From positions 5,208,001-5,272,000 of the forward strand of contig OX467090.1 in the NCBI GenBank assembly GCA_950106755.1: a DNA stretch of 64,000 bases, in the 5' to 3' direction. This stretch comes from Climacium dendroides (lineage: Eukaryota > Streptophyta > Bryopsida > Hypnales > Climaciaceae). A program made the position numbers and the translations under genes. Numbering within the stretch: the first letter of the stretch is position 1; each line of letters starts with the position of its first letter. This document shows positions 47,984-60,790 of this stretch, piece by piece. The notes beneath the pieces were generated by a model. It did not search any database. It worked only from the letters and a program-made list of their open reading frames with translations, and was not told the origin of the DNA.

Positions 47984-48597
47984 GGTGTAGATTCTACATG
48001 TTTTATGCAAATTCATGGATGGAAGTAGCTTTCTCAATTCATGGGAGATCGCAACTTGCACTTTGGCTATCAATTCCAAATGGGCGATACAAAGTGCTGA
48101 TTTAATTAATTAATTACCTCCAGCTAGAGATCTGGAAGCAATCTTATACAAAGAGTCTTATAAGCTTCTTCACAATCACATGGCTCACTTTTGCTCCGGC
48201 AAGGCTACATGCCTGAAAAATTCCACCATTGCTACTTGCAATACAGAGGCCAGTTTGTGGGGAAAACCAGAGCAGTATGCTAACAAATGAAAGGTTATGG
48301 CATGAACACTTCTTAGCCTTACATAAACGGTGGGCGAATAGTAGCGATGCAAGCAACTTGAAACATCGTCTTTCCGACGAACATTCTAACATCATCTTTC
48401 TGATGGACAGACTAGGAAAACCGCGGTTTGACTACACAAAGAATTTACAACAATCAACAAATGGCAATTCTACATGTCTCTGGATTGCTTAGAATTGTGG
48501 GTATAGGGTAGAGATTCTTATCACAGCAACCTAGAAATTCTTTACACCACCTGCAGGATTATAAAAGAAAAAGAGAAATGATCCCGAGTGCACGAGG
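47984..48597. other. Region downstream of phytoene synthase, no gene accepted
   Basis: Base composition is more balanced here. A frame at 48229-48492 is open on the plus strand, but it overlaps a comparable frame on the other strand, matches no family I know and begins just after an in-frame stop. I see no firm feature. Confidence 0.35.
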
Positions 48598-48603
48598 TTT
48601 ATT
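48598..48603 (-). terminator. Candidate poly(A) signal for phytoene synthase
   Basis: TTTATT on the plus strand reads AATAAA on the gene strand, about 250 bases after the phytoene synthase stop codon, a plausible 3' untranslated length. Plant poly(A) signals are loose, so this is suggestive only. Confidence 0.35.
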
Positions 48604-48852
48604 TGATAGATAGAAAAGATTGCTCAGCTATGCACAATTAAATGAACGACCAGCTCACTTACTAGTCAACTATCCACCTACAAAAGATCGGCAACCTTGC
48701 CAACTTGACTGCATCTACAACCTTTGAATCTCTCTATAAGCTCTAGGGACTTCAATGTCCGTCCAAAAGCGCAATAATAGTACAGCCCATGCATGATTCC
48801 ATGGAATAGCAAGTCCGGGTGGACCTCGTGATTTATAATATTGTACAGCAGT

Positions 48853-51722
48853 TTACACTGACCGTGCTAACCTTGGTAGAGCATCTGGTGGTGGAAGCAA
48901 TGCTCGGCCGTAGGCTACGGGAAGAGATGCAAGCTTCTTCCACTTGCCCACGTATGCTCTTTTCGTGAAGTTATCGTAGTCATTGGCTTCGAGGGCGTCA
49001 AGAATTTGTTGATAAAGAATGAGAGCGGACCAAACCTGGTAATAGGAAAATAAAAAATAAGAACCTTGGAACAGATACTGATAAAAGGAAGTAAATTTCC
49101 CCACAATGGTTCAGCACTGATGAATCTCGTGAACTATTGATTTCTATTCCTCTAGTTTAGACTCGAAAGAAGATGAGCAATATGAACCAGCGAATTAAGC
49201 TCCGTACCCGTAACTAAAACCATATACTCGACCTCCACAGAAAGTAGAGGAGAAACGACATCCACTCATCTACATAAGAAACGAGAGGATAGTTGAGGGA
49301 TTCAGACGAGAGGAGAAATTCTTCCTTACCGGCCAGCGGCTGTCTTTGTCGAGTTCACGTACACCCTTCTCTGCTTCAACAAAAAATACCCTAGCCCTCT
49401 TAATCTGATCTTTCATAAACGCCCTCCATTTATCAGTGACCTTCCCAGCAAAGATATCTGCATCCGATAGTCCAAAGCGTGCCAGTTCATCTTGTGGAAG
49501 ATAGATTCTCCCCCGTCGCGCACTGCAAACGAAAACATTTTTCAAAGTAAGGGTCAATTTGATATAATCACCAGAAGTTTACGTCGATATGCTGAGACAC
49601 TTTAAAAACGTGGCTCCTACATGGAATTCGGTCGAACTGAAAATGAATGTAGCCAGTATCCTTCCAATCTATTTATTGCAGACTACTGAACTTTCCATCC
49701 CACAACAGCTGCATCATTCTTAAAGTCGGACCTTGTGAAGTTGACCTGAATGTAAAATGCCATTTAACACATGGGCAGATGGAAGAAGAAGAACTCTTAC
49801 TCTTCTCCAACATCCCGCAGAATATTTGTGAGCTGATTAGCGATTCCCAACGCCAAAGCAGCGTTGTAGATATTTTGAGTGGTGTCTTTAGACTCGGGCG
49901 CGATGCCCATAACAGGTACACTCATCAAACCCACTGTGCCGGCCACGTTGTAACAATACAAATAGAGTTCGTCAAAGTTTGCATATCGTGATTTCACCAA
50001 ATCCATCCTCATCCCATCAATCATATCTCTGAAGGGCTGCGGTAAAGAAACACAGGAAAATAAATTCCAACACGTACAACATTGAGGACACAATGATAAG
50101 CTTCACAAAAATGACGGGGAATTATAAACTGGGGAGAGTTCTATAAACTAGTACTCAACACAGTCAATGCCAGCTTACATGGTCCGCCCAGAAGTAAAAC
50201 ACGCAACATACAGTACGATCGTAATGTAGATTAGTTTCCGCGCAGAGAAGCGCAGGGAAGATTTGCTAGGGAAATAATGAGCGACCGTCAATACCTGGAT
50301 ATCCACAGGAAATTTGGTGACTGTATCAGAAAGAGCAGCATCTAGCATATCATAAGGCTGGCCGCGAAAAACGTCCTCTAGCCTATCTTCCCATCTGTCA
50401 AGGGCAGTAGGGGTGATGCGAGACGCATTCGGTCCATCTACAAGTTCGTCTGTCCTCCTGCACCATACTGCACCAAGCAAAGAGACTTTTAACCTATTTG
50501 TCGTTGCAAAAAACAGTCGTACCTTCGACAGCTACTGACCGCCACACAGTTTCATTTTCATAACAATGACCTAAATTTTATAAAACGGGAGGTCTAAAAC
50601 GCTCTTCTCAGAATCTTCTGAAAAAAAGGATAAGTGAGACTACACCAGTCAGCATCAATAAGCAGCAGTACACTCTCAACCTCTTTCATACCACCCTCTA
50701 GGATCACACGTTGTGTACACATGTAATCAACAAGAATCCCCACATGTCAAGTTCTAAACTATGTGATATCATGTTGGGGAGTCAAAGGATGACATGAAAG
50801 GGAGTCCGTACTGTACATATCAACCTGATACCCTAAAGCTCAAAGCTCCAGACATTCAAATGACACCATCTAATCATCCAAAAGGCAAAAAGACCTTGAT
50901 ACTCAAACAAAGCCCTATCCGGTAAAGGATTTACCATAGATAGCCCAGATAGCGCGTTGTCTCTCGGGAGTCATGAGTTTCGTTCCTGCAAGATAAAAAA
51001 GCAACCATTGATCAATATCGCTAACTAGATTATACTATCGAATTCAAACCAATCTTCACTGTAATCCTTCCGCTAACATAATTCCCCCGAAAAAGAATGA
51101 CCTCATTCCGCAATGACGTAGTCTGTCCACAAGTACGATACCGATTCGAAGCAATTTCAACAGCATTTCAAAGCAAACGATACCGATTGTTGCCACTTCA
51201 AACCAAACGATAGCGATTCGAAAGAATTTTCTTAAACAATTGCGCGACTAGAACCCAGGCACTAAACCAAAGAAGAGTATTACCTAAGTAGAACGTCTTC
51301 GCGTACTCCGCACAAACCTCCCCGCACCGCTCATACGCCTCCTCCAGCAACTCCACCGCCCCTCCCGCCGTCGTCAAGTCCGGCCTCACCTCCTGCAAGG
51401 AATTTCCACTCCGCCGCTGCTGCTCATCCACCATAGCCGCCTGCTTCGCCACCACCTCAAACACCTTCTGCTCCGCCGACAAGAAACTCCTCTCCGACGG
51501 CTCCGTGGTCACACTAGACTGCACACGAAAGCCATGTAACCGCAAACTCGCGGCGCCTGCCCTGATCCCTGCACTAGAAAGAAGCTTCAAAGAAAATCCG
51601 CCATTGCCATTGCCACTGCCATTGCCATCGCCATGGCTCCAAAGCTCTTTGGACGCTCCCACGAGTACACTCTCTCGGAACGAGAGGCTGGATGCCGCAG
51701 GACCGACTCGCAAGACCTGCAT
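48853..51722 (-). CDS. PSY: Phytoene synthase, plastid carotenoid biosynthesis
   Basis: Condenses two geranylgeranyl diphosphates to 15-cis-phytoene, the entry and main control step of carotenoid synthesis, in the plastid. Six coding exons with GT-AG borders and matching phases (51722-51284, 50985-50935, 50467-50295, 50036-49801, 49522-49330, 49035-48853) give 424 aa, the usual plant length. Residues 1 to about 65 are rich in Ser, Ala and basic residues, as in a transit peptide. The mature enzyme starts near [16 protein letters not shown]. Trans-isoprenyl-diphosphate synthase signatures include [12 protein letters not shown], the first Mg-binding motif DELVD at 170-174 (in [15 protein letters not shown]), and the second, DVGED, at 296-300 (in [13 protein letters not shown]). 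Also present are YLPQDELA and [13 protein letters not shown]. The second motif is split by the exon 4/5 junction (GA|T of Asp300). Exon 1 has a six-base repeat near 51600-51635 coding Gly-Asn/Ser/Asp in the transit region. Squalene synthase is excluded by the PSY-specific sequence. Confidence 0.97.
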
Positions 51723-52024
51723 TGCGACAAAACGAGTTAGCTCTGTTAATTCTTGCGAGCTCTGGACTGTTTTCGGCGAGGTTTGGCCTCAGATTGTGCG
51801 CGTTTGCGTGGACTGGAGAGAGAATTGTTTGGTGCGAGAGAAAGAGGACATGTCGAAATTTTTTTTTCTTATCTGATGAAGGGAATTCAAGTCGAAATCT
51901 AGAGCTGCAACCAAAAACTAAAGGGTGGCAAGCGGAAGCGGAAAGCGAAGACGGAGGGGGCTGCGTGAGCCAACCAGTCAGCGCGATGCACATCACTGCG
52001 CCGGGGACTAGATAAGAATATGCC
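51723..52024 (-). promoter_or_regulatory. Phytoene synthase 5' flank with possible ATCTA element
   Basis: The roughly 300 bases upstream of the start codon are GC-richer than the repeats beyond and probably hold the 5' leader and proximal promoter. On the gene strand ATCTA occurs at 52009-52013. On the opposite strand it overlaps GATAAG, an I-box-like word. ATCTA is a known element of the Arabidopsis PSY promoter, but a 5-mer here may be chance. Confidence 0.25.
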
Positions 52025-55000
52025 CGATGGTTTAAGGAAATTCTCCGTCTTCGCGTTCTTGGGTTTCGTCCGTTTCACATTTTCATCAAAAAAAATTTAA
52101 AGGTGGGTACCCCCGCAAACTTTTTGCTAGCGTGCCTACTAACTATTATTAAAATAGTCAAATATTCATGTTTTTTTGTTGACAAATGAAAAGAGGTTCC
52201 ACCGTACCAAAGAACATGACATTTGGATACCATATGGGAAAGTTACAAAGGATCAAAGTAATTTTTAGTGATGTTCTAGAATCATTTCTTCCACAAAGGA
52301 ACATATTGGTTTTGGAGATGTATTAATATAGTGATGATGGCGGTTTTAGGCAAGGTGCGATTTTGGGTGTATTCATCTTAGAGTTTTGACTTCCAAAAGT
52401 ATTGGTTTTCATTAGATGGATTATAAATGACTTTGAGAGCTTCATGTGGAAGATATGGGAAACAGATGAAGTGCATCCAATATGTTGAAAAAACAACGTT
52501 TGTTAAGATGAAGTGCGTTCAAGTGTCTTGGAAAAATGACTTTTGTCTATTTGTCCATGTTGTGACCAGCATGGCTGCTAGGTGTTTTTGGATTCTTGTA
52601 CAAACCCTTTCCTACTAAGGATTTTTAGGGATAATTCTTTCATACCTAAACTCTTTGATTTTATTTCATCTTCATCTTAAAATCTTTTTTTTTCCCCAAA
52701 GCTCTTGGCATTTCCCATAACTTGTTCTAAATGCAAGAAAACCAACAAACATTTCTTACAAATCTACAATCACTTGGGTCCCTTTGCATCCCATGGATTG
52801 AAGCTTTGGGCTTTCATTAAAAAAAACTTGAATCCTAGTTGGCCTATGAATAATACAAAGAATAATTCTTTGAACAACATTAACATAGATCAACCTCCAT
52901 ACTTCCTCCTTCAAGAATATTATACACCTTGGTTTGTAACTTAAGGTATATTCACACTTGGTGTTAAAGGTATTGTTATTGAGGGTCTTAGGGATGAATT
53001 TAGACATACTTTTTGACCTAATTCATATTCCAAACAATACCTCTAATACCAAGTGCAAACATAACTTTACTATATTACCTTCAATCCAATCACAACTGAA
53101 GTCCAATTCCAAGTGTGCAAAAGCAAAAAGAATCTCCATCATTTTTAATACCCACAAAGCTCTAGTTTGTTGACCAAAAAGTAGCCCATTTGGTGGAGTC
53201 ACCATCCCCGGTAACGTAAATAAGCATGTGCGCAATAGAGAAGCTTCTCTAATGGGTCCATGCATTCCTTGCACACATTTTTCATCAAAAAAAAACCTTG
53301 CTGGCATGTGCAACCCTTGTGGGCTCTTTACTAACTTAATGTACAATATTTTTTCACGCCACTGTTTTGGCTGTCAATTGTACATGAAAAAGGTGGGTAT
53401 GGGAAAAAAAAAAAAAAAGAACAATTGACTCCTGCCTGTATCTTGACTTGCCAAGGGAGGCTTGTTCCAGTAATCCAATGATCTGCACAACAGGAAGTTA
53501 TAATTTTGGGGATTGGCTTCCCACTGCCACATGGAATTGAGTGACATCCACAGTTGGGCTTAACCCTGCAAGGACGCATCCCATGACCAAAGGTAGTCAC
53601 CAAAACTCTCTGATTATTGAACCAATAGACCCATTCGCTTTTGCTGCAGTCAAGAGTGAAGTCATCCATCAGACCATTGTGGTCTGCAGCATTCATATAG
53701 GGTTAAGTGATGCGACCAACATTCTCTTGCATCAAGGTTTGGTCGGTCTCTGTTGAGCTTAATTTAATAAGTGTAACATCATGCACTGTGATCCCCAAAC
53801 TAAGTTAATTTATGAAATTTAGTGCAATATGCTACCTTCAAGACAAACAAGCATCAACTTTGACTTCTTTGAGAGTGAGTATTGGAAAATAAAATAGAAA
53901 AGAAAGGATTTTGCAAGTTGTGAAGGATTCTTGGGAGTATTATAACACAAAACTGACTAAATAGATGCTAATTCCAGTGTGGAGGAAGTTGCAAATTGGC
54001 TATCAAATTTTGTTGTTTGTTGCAGTCTTGGTTACAATCTAATTTTTTCAAAGGTTTCCTTTAAGGTAATAGGCTCTAAAATCACACAGGCTCTAAAATT
54101 GGCCACATCCTCAAAATGTATACTCTGTGTATATGTTGCTTTTTCATAGCCTATTTTCATACTCTGTGTATATGTTTCTTTCTCCATATTGATTCAATCA
54201 CCTGGTTTCTTCACAAAGCTGCTACGCACTGTTAGTACTGCATGGACTTCAATTTGATCAACAATTATATTCTGGCCAACCTTTCCTACAAGTTACTGAA
54301 ATTAGTCTTATTTTTTTGAAATAGCACAATAGACGAAGGTTTCAACGCAATTTAGGTGATTGAATTAGTTGATTTTACACAAACTTTCCTAAAACCAAGC
54401 CAACACTGCACACATTGCTGATATGTTCATACTGTATACAATACATGCAGCAAGCTAATTAAATTACTAGGGTTGCTCTTTTCCTCGTGTGCATAAGTGA
54501 TTCACATCAACCTTTGAACCATGAGAATTTTAATTTAATTACTATGTGATTGCACTATTTACCAGTAATTGAGGTTCCTCCTTAAAAGTTTTGGTAATGT
54601 GTGTGTATGATGTTTTCCTACTGTAGTGGAATTGTTGAACAAGAGATAGTCTATGAGATAATATGGTTGTGTATTTTTTGCACATGCTATACCAAATTGA
54701 CACTGGTTGGGTTTTCTGCATGCCTTGTACGTGAGGCATAGTGAAGAGATCACAAGACTACATTGCACAAAGATAATTTCAGCACATTCATTCAATGTGT
54801 ACAGTACAAATCCTGTGACTTGAAAAACTCAGTTCTCCATCACATGAAGAGTGTCTGACATATATAGGGCACTCATTGATTGGAAAACAACAATTGAAAG
54901 ATAATAACTTTGCCTACTGTAGTTCAATAACATTTCACAAAGGAAGAATTCATGATATTCCTATTTGAAAAAGAGGATTCAAATGCACACAAATCTAAGC

Positions 55001-57854
55001 TACAGTAGTTTTGAATTGAAATTCTTAAATGCATAATTTCTTGTGAGTTCAAATTGTGTCAAGGTGCACTAAACTACAGTGTCTGCTATATATGTATAGC
55101 AAAGATAAAATCCCCATAACAACCATTGCCACATTGTACAAGATTCCTTCCAAGAGCAAGCCCAATAGTGACAACGAACAAGGAAACAACTGAACAAGCT
55201 TCCAACTTGGCAATGACAAGCAAATTCAAGTACATAAACTATGAGCCTGACTATGTTATGGTATGTTGAGCCTGCAAGTGAGTATCCCATTCTGTTGTCT
55301 ACTTTTTGAATAACAAACTGCTTGTGTACATGAAGTTCCAAAGTGATGTAATGAAAGCCTAGAAACCTTGACAAGAGAGGACTGTGTCGCAGTTGAAGGA
55401 GGAAGATCACACAAAGCGAAGGGACAAGACGAGGAGCACAATGATGAAGTCTACATATCCATTTCTTCTAGAAGGGAGCTTTTGTGTCCTAGCCTTGCCT
55501 CGGAAACAAGTTCAGTGGCAAACTGTGTTACATTGGGTCCCCTTAATAACACTGGAATTCGAACTAGCACAAAGTGGAAACGTACCCTTAGTTTGAGTGG
55601 CCCCCAAGGTTCACACCCGGTCATACCACTATTCGGAGACTATAGAGACTTTGACAAACTTTAGAAATTTTCTTGCACATCCATAGGACTTTGAAGGAAA
55701 ATTTTCACAATAAACTTTAGAGAGCATTTTATGATGGAGTTCCTTTTTGCAAGTTTTTTGGAGCTCTTTTGGCAAGATTTTTTTTAGTTTTATTTTGTAG
55801 GTTCAATAGAGGCCCAATTGTAGCTCACTTGGGCTGATTTTTCAGGGATTCTTCCCACTCCAAAGAGCACCTTACCTTGCATTTTCCTGAAGAAAAGAGG
55901 CCATATTCTTGTTGAGAGAAACTATGATAGATGTAAAGGAGGATGCAGAGAGAAATTAGAAGCAAAAAAGAGTAATGGAAGAAAGATATACAAACAAGGA
56001 GGATGCAAAGCTACTCTTTATGTGAGAAAAGACATATTCTTCTCTTTTTTTCACCTTTCTTTCCAAAAAATGCTCATAATCATGTACTATACAATTAGAA
56101 TGGGGGCTTCTCTCAAGCATCTACAACATTGGATTCTTATACAAACAAGAATACCTTGGTGGATTGGCATAATTTCTATGGAGATATTTGCAACAAAGCT
56201 CTACAACAACAAGAAGTGAAAAAGATAGGTAGAGTGGGCAAGGTTGATGAGAAAAAAGAATGGACAATGGGTATTTGGAGGGTTTGAGAGAAGGAATGTA
56301 AGATCCATATTTTTGGCTACAATTCTTGAGAGTAGCAAAGAAATCCTAACAAGCCTATAGTGGGAGCTTGTTAAAAGAGGCACAACAATCATAAGTGATT
56401 GTTGAAAGGCACATGACACTACTTGGTTGAATCTATTGGATTATGAGCATTTCAAAGTGACTCACTACTAATTCTTCAAAGATTCTATTAGTGAAGCTCA
56501 CATAATTTCTATAAAAAGAATTTGGATGCATGTTAAGAAATTGTTGAAGCCTAGTATATCCAATCATCTCCAAGAAACTTACATGAATGAATTTATATAG
56601 AAAACAAAAGTCTGTGAATGGAAGAAATAGAGATGTTTTTTTGACTTTTTGTGATCATGTTGCTTAATACCACCTTGATGTAGTTCATGTAGAGGAGTAA
56701 AACTAATAATGAAAACCTAATTGTTCTCGAGCCTCCCCCTATTTGAAGTCTCACTAATCACATTTTAGTTATTTATTGCTTGTCTTTTGTAAAGGCCCAT
56801 GTATTGATCTAAATCATAGGGGGGGGGGCAGCATAATAGGATCGTGCCCTTTCTAGTTCATTTCCTCCTTCCATGAAAATAGACTTTTTTTTCTTCATTG
56901 GTCACTCATTGCATCTTCTCAATTACCAAAAGTGTCACTTTATTTTTTGCAATGTCAATTTCTTACTAGTCAATATTCTCCAAATTGAAATTGGGACTTG
57001 TTAAATTGCTAGATTGTTGTAATGTAAAAAAAATTCCAAACTAAAAGTACTAATTAATATTGCGTCTTTGGCAAGAATTGAAACTAATGTAGCCTTTTGT
57101 CATTTGAAGGTCAAGGATCCTTTCAACTCATCCTAGATGGAATTGAGAATAGCATTACATGCGTTTTCAGCCCTTTGGAGGGCTACGAGTTCTCAGCAGT
57201 TTCCACATTGCAAGAACTGCCCTGTAGAGGGCTGCAAGAGCTTGCTGATGTGGTCGAGAGACTACCACGTCAAAAAAAATGAATTTTTTTCCAACTTTTT
57301 TCTTCATTTCAAGACTGTAAAATTTAAATTTATTTATTTATTTATTGAGAACAACCATTCCCTAGAATCTACATAGAAGACCAACGTTGGGAATAGGCTT
57401 GAAATAGCCCTCCCAGACCCCCCAAACTCATCTAATCGAGTAATAAAAAGTTTGGGTGAAATCAAAAGAAATTAAGAATCAAAGTTTTCACCTTCTTTAA
57501 ATGGTTTTTATATTGCCCTTATAAGATACTGCTCAAGATTGATATATAAATGTCAAAATTCACACTAGTAGAAATTTGGTCTTTAACAACTACTATCATT
57601 TACAATAACTCAGACATAACAACTTGTTTATTATAAATAAAAAAGTTGTTTTTTAATGACGTCCATAATAATTTTTTCAAGAGTTGCTTGTACATAAGTT
57701 GCAAAAGACTAAATTTCTACCGATGTGAATAGAACTCTTCTACAAGATATGGATGGCATCCACTAGACTATCAAAGCCTTTTGTTGTTCTTTCCAAGGTC
57801 AATTGCATGACACTATCTAGATTTATTGTTGTCATGTAATTTCAAAGTTTCTAC
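52025..57854. other. Repeat-derived DNA without accepted gene
   Basis: A foldback lies at 52951-53060. A 360-base frame on the minus strand at 53331-53696 has a fairly balanced, Cys-rich product (for example CRVKPNCGCHSIPCGSGKPI) but no family that I recognise and no clear exon borders. 55770-55930 and 56695-56810 are related to 46560-46870. A G-run lies at 56820-56828. The remainder is AT-rich without features. Confidence 0.4.
52951..53060. repeat. Imperfect foldback
   Basis: TTCACACTTGGTGTTAAAGG at the left pairs with the reverse complement of CCTCTAATACCAAGTGCAAA at the right; the arms also share AATACC/GGTATT. The size of about 110 bp suits a small MITE. No target duplication was identified. 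Confidence 0.6.
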
Positions 57855-60790
57855 TTAACCCTAACATCTGAAGACCATTTTTTTGTCAAAAAACACTTAA
57901 AAGTCAAAACCATTATTTTCAATGCGAATAACAATTTCTTTTAAACATTTTTTTCTTTTACATATCAAGCCATAGGATCTTTTACTAGACTAGTATGAAA
58001 TGTGTGGAAGAAATTTCAAAAGCTTTGATGATATCTATTATAAGATGTAAACATTTAAAGTAAAGAAAATAAGGTTAATATTTGCTTCTAGTCTAACTAA
58101 ATTATAAGGCTTTGAATCCTCTTTAATTAAAATTATTGCACTATAGATTGTGAATTGTAATTTTTTGATGTTAGAAAATTGAGTTGAGAGTTCAGGAAAT
58201 AAAATTGAAATCAAAATGTGATTTTTATTCTTCAAAAATTTGTTAAGTAGAAGTAGGTACGATATTGTAGTTAAATCTAGATCCTAATCGGATTATCTAA
58301 ACAAATAGTTTAATTCTGTCCTAGGGAGGCAATTCTAATAGGACTACTTCTACAACGACATAAGAATGTACTAATAAAGAGTTAAAACACACAAGGAATG
58401 CATACTTCCAACTAGTATTAATTAAATTCCTCACAATTTCTGTAATAATTAATAATTTAATTATTCACTCCACTCTTAAAACCACCAAGGTTAAGTATCA
58501 CCCAATTGGAATTGATCTTTAATCTTCAAGTTGGATTCTTTCGTCTTTCCACCAAATCGGAATTGGTGTTGCTGCTGGTACATGCTCAACAACGATCTTC
58601 CAACTTGGCTAGGCTCAGCTTCCTGTCTTTCTCCAAATCGGATATGTCACACTTCAGCTGGTCCTTGTCTCCGGCTTTGGCTACAACCATGGTCTCCGAT
58701 TTGGATTCTTTTATCTCCTTCTTAAACTTTAATGTGACTCTTGCACTTGCAGAATTTATCCTCTCCTTTTACTAACTTGGAATTTTATTTTATTTTATAT
58801 ATTTTTTTATCACAGTCTTCTCTCTCTCATACTATGTTGATTTCCTAATTGGATAAATTAATTTCTCACACCCATTCGGAAACTCTCAAATTTGAGACCT
58901 ATTGCTTCGGCTTAACAGACCAACTTGGGATCCTAACTTAGACAACATTCAAACTTTATAAAACCAACTTGGATAAGCACTCATGACACCATGCATTCCA
59001 GATACAGAGTCTTTTCAATTTGCTCATATCCATAACTTCAATCAACTCTCAGTCCAATTTGAATTTCAACAACAACTGTCAATTCCTCACTTGACCAATT
59101 CGGCACTTATTCCAATTTCCAAATTGAAACCACGCATACAACCACTCAGCGATTTCAATTTAAACATACATTCTCATTCAGCACAACCAACACCTATTTG
59201 CTTGAATTACACTTTTCATTAAGCCGAATTGGTGAGCATATCACCGTTAAAAATAATGTTTTCTTTAGCAGTTAATCTTACTGCTCTTGCTTTACTCCAC
59301 TTCAACTTTCTGATTTGGATCTCCTATTTGCTATCCCAACAATTAACTCTCTGACTGATCCTTCCAAATCAGACTTCACTCCATTACCCAAATTGATCTT
59401 ACAGCTATAATCTATTCGGGCTCACATCACCCATATACTTTTCAGCTCCGAATTGGATCCTATTTCCATCACTTAATGCTTAATAAACTATCACTGTACT
59501 TCTCCAAATTGGAAATCAGCTCCCTACAGTGACTCTCACCACTCTGCATAACATTTCCGACTAGGACACACTTCTTAATCTGCTCCTCATTTCATCCTCA
59601 TTCACTTCACCGCTTAACTCCACATCACCAAATTGTTTCCGCTTCAAACTTCATCATCTGTACACTTCTCCAAATTGTATCCAACCACTCCAGAGGTACA
59701 TACTCACACTCACAACACACCAATTAGAACACACACTCATCAAACATCTGACTTGGAAAAACACACACACACACAAACAAGCACAAAAACATCAAATACG
59801 CAGCCAACTTGGACTGGGACTCGCACTGGACTCTCTCAAACAGTGGGTCCCTTCCAAATCGGAAAACTCAACTTTAAAACCCCAAGCCAGGCAGTTCCTT
59901 AACCAACTTGGCATCACCTCAAAACTCGCAAACTGCCCATTAGGAACCTCAAAAATAACCGTCCCTCAACTACACATACAAATTCCCAAATTGGCACCTG
60001 CAACACCGCGCACAACCCTAACTGCCGACCACAAGCAAACCAACTTAGAAACCACAACAGCTCCGACCTAGTTGGCTACAGACAGTTCCTACTTGGACAA
60101 AAACACAGAACATTCCAACTTGGAATTGTCATCCTGCATTACAAGTAGGAATTATCCTCAGACAACTCAAAACTGCCTTCACTCTTCGAATTGGCTTCCC
60201 CACCAATCCCATCACCGTGGCTCATGCTTGACTGCATCCGGATAAACACAAAGAAATAACTTCCAAATTGGTTAATAACATTCAAAAATCACCCATTTGG
60301 AACACCAATCAAACAAAACATAACTAAAACCATATAAAAACACACCAAAAAAAATGAAACTAAAAATCCAAATAGGTTATTTACAGATATTATAAGGAAA
60401 ATTAAATTATTGATAGCTCTATGATGGAATTGAAGCATACTAATCCCATTTGTGAGATTATTCTAAAAAACAAATTAAATCATGTGCAATTTTTTTTAGA
60501 ATTTCTAAAATTAAATTTATAATCAAATTTAATACATTATTCTCTCAAAAATTGATAAGATTGCAAGTAAAACAAGAAGTTTCAAAACTTTCACATCACA
60601 TATCCAAATGGATTAAACCAAATCTTTCCACATAGACAAAAATATAATCTATAAGAAATATTTTTAAAATTATTTCAAATTTTTGTGAATATTTTGCCGC
60701 CTGCCCTTACTTGTTTTTGGCTTATTGTAGTATAATTTCTGCTCTTAAGTACCAACTAAAATAAAAATTATATGCCTAGAAAGCTAATAA
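57855..60790 (-). mobile_element. TTAA-family transposon split by a solo LTR
   Basis: The left border is TTAACCCTAACATCTG. Read on the minus strand, 60790-60386 and then 58265-57855 together follow the 10239-11205 element in order: 'gattatatttttgtctatgtgg', 'ataatctcac.aatgggatta', 'acctacttctacttaacaa', 'gaactctcaactcaattt', 'aagatcctatggcttgat'. The solo LTR at 58266-60385 interrupts it. The far end near 60790 is eroded and has no recognisable CCCC/TTAA border. Confidence 0.7.
58266..60385 (-). mobile_element. Solo LTR-like element, copy 2, inverted, with dense CCRANTYGG motif
   Basis: The plus strand starts TGTAG and ends TTACA; on the minus strand this reads TGTAAATAACC ... CTACA, as in copy 1. 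A 5-bp duplication GATAT flanks it (58261-58265 and 60386-60390). Homology to copy 1 is clear through most of its 2.1 kb, for example the block containing GAGAGAGTCCAGTGCGAGTC on the minus strand near 59830 against GAGAGAGTCCGCTGCGAGTC near 1745. About 16 exact CCRANTYGG words were counted by eye, including 58600, 58920, 59095, 59504, 59803, 59904, 60116 and 60263. No coding region; open frames here are not conserved with copy 1. Confidence 0.85.

Noticed and set aside
48229..48492. Small plus-strand gene downstream of phytoene synthase
   Set aside because: No recognised family, an in-frame stop just upstream, and an equally long overlapping frame on the other strand.
51505..52015. Plus-strand frames over the start of phytoene synthase
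   Set aside because: They are shadows of the transit-peptide exon and GC-rich leader, with no family match.
55368..55664. 98-codon plus-strand frame
   Set aside because: No family resemblance, an overlapping frame on the same and opposite strands, and repeat-rich surroundings.
1214..60385. The two LTR copies read as arms of one giant inverted repeat
   Set aside because: Each copy has its own TG...CA ends and a different 5-bp target duplication, so they are independent insertions.
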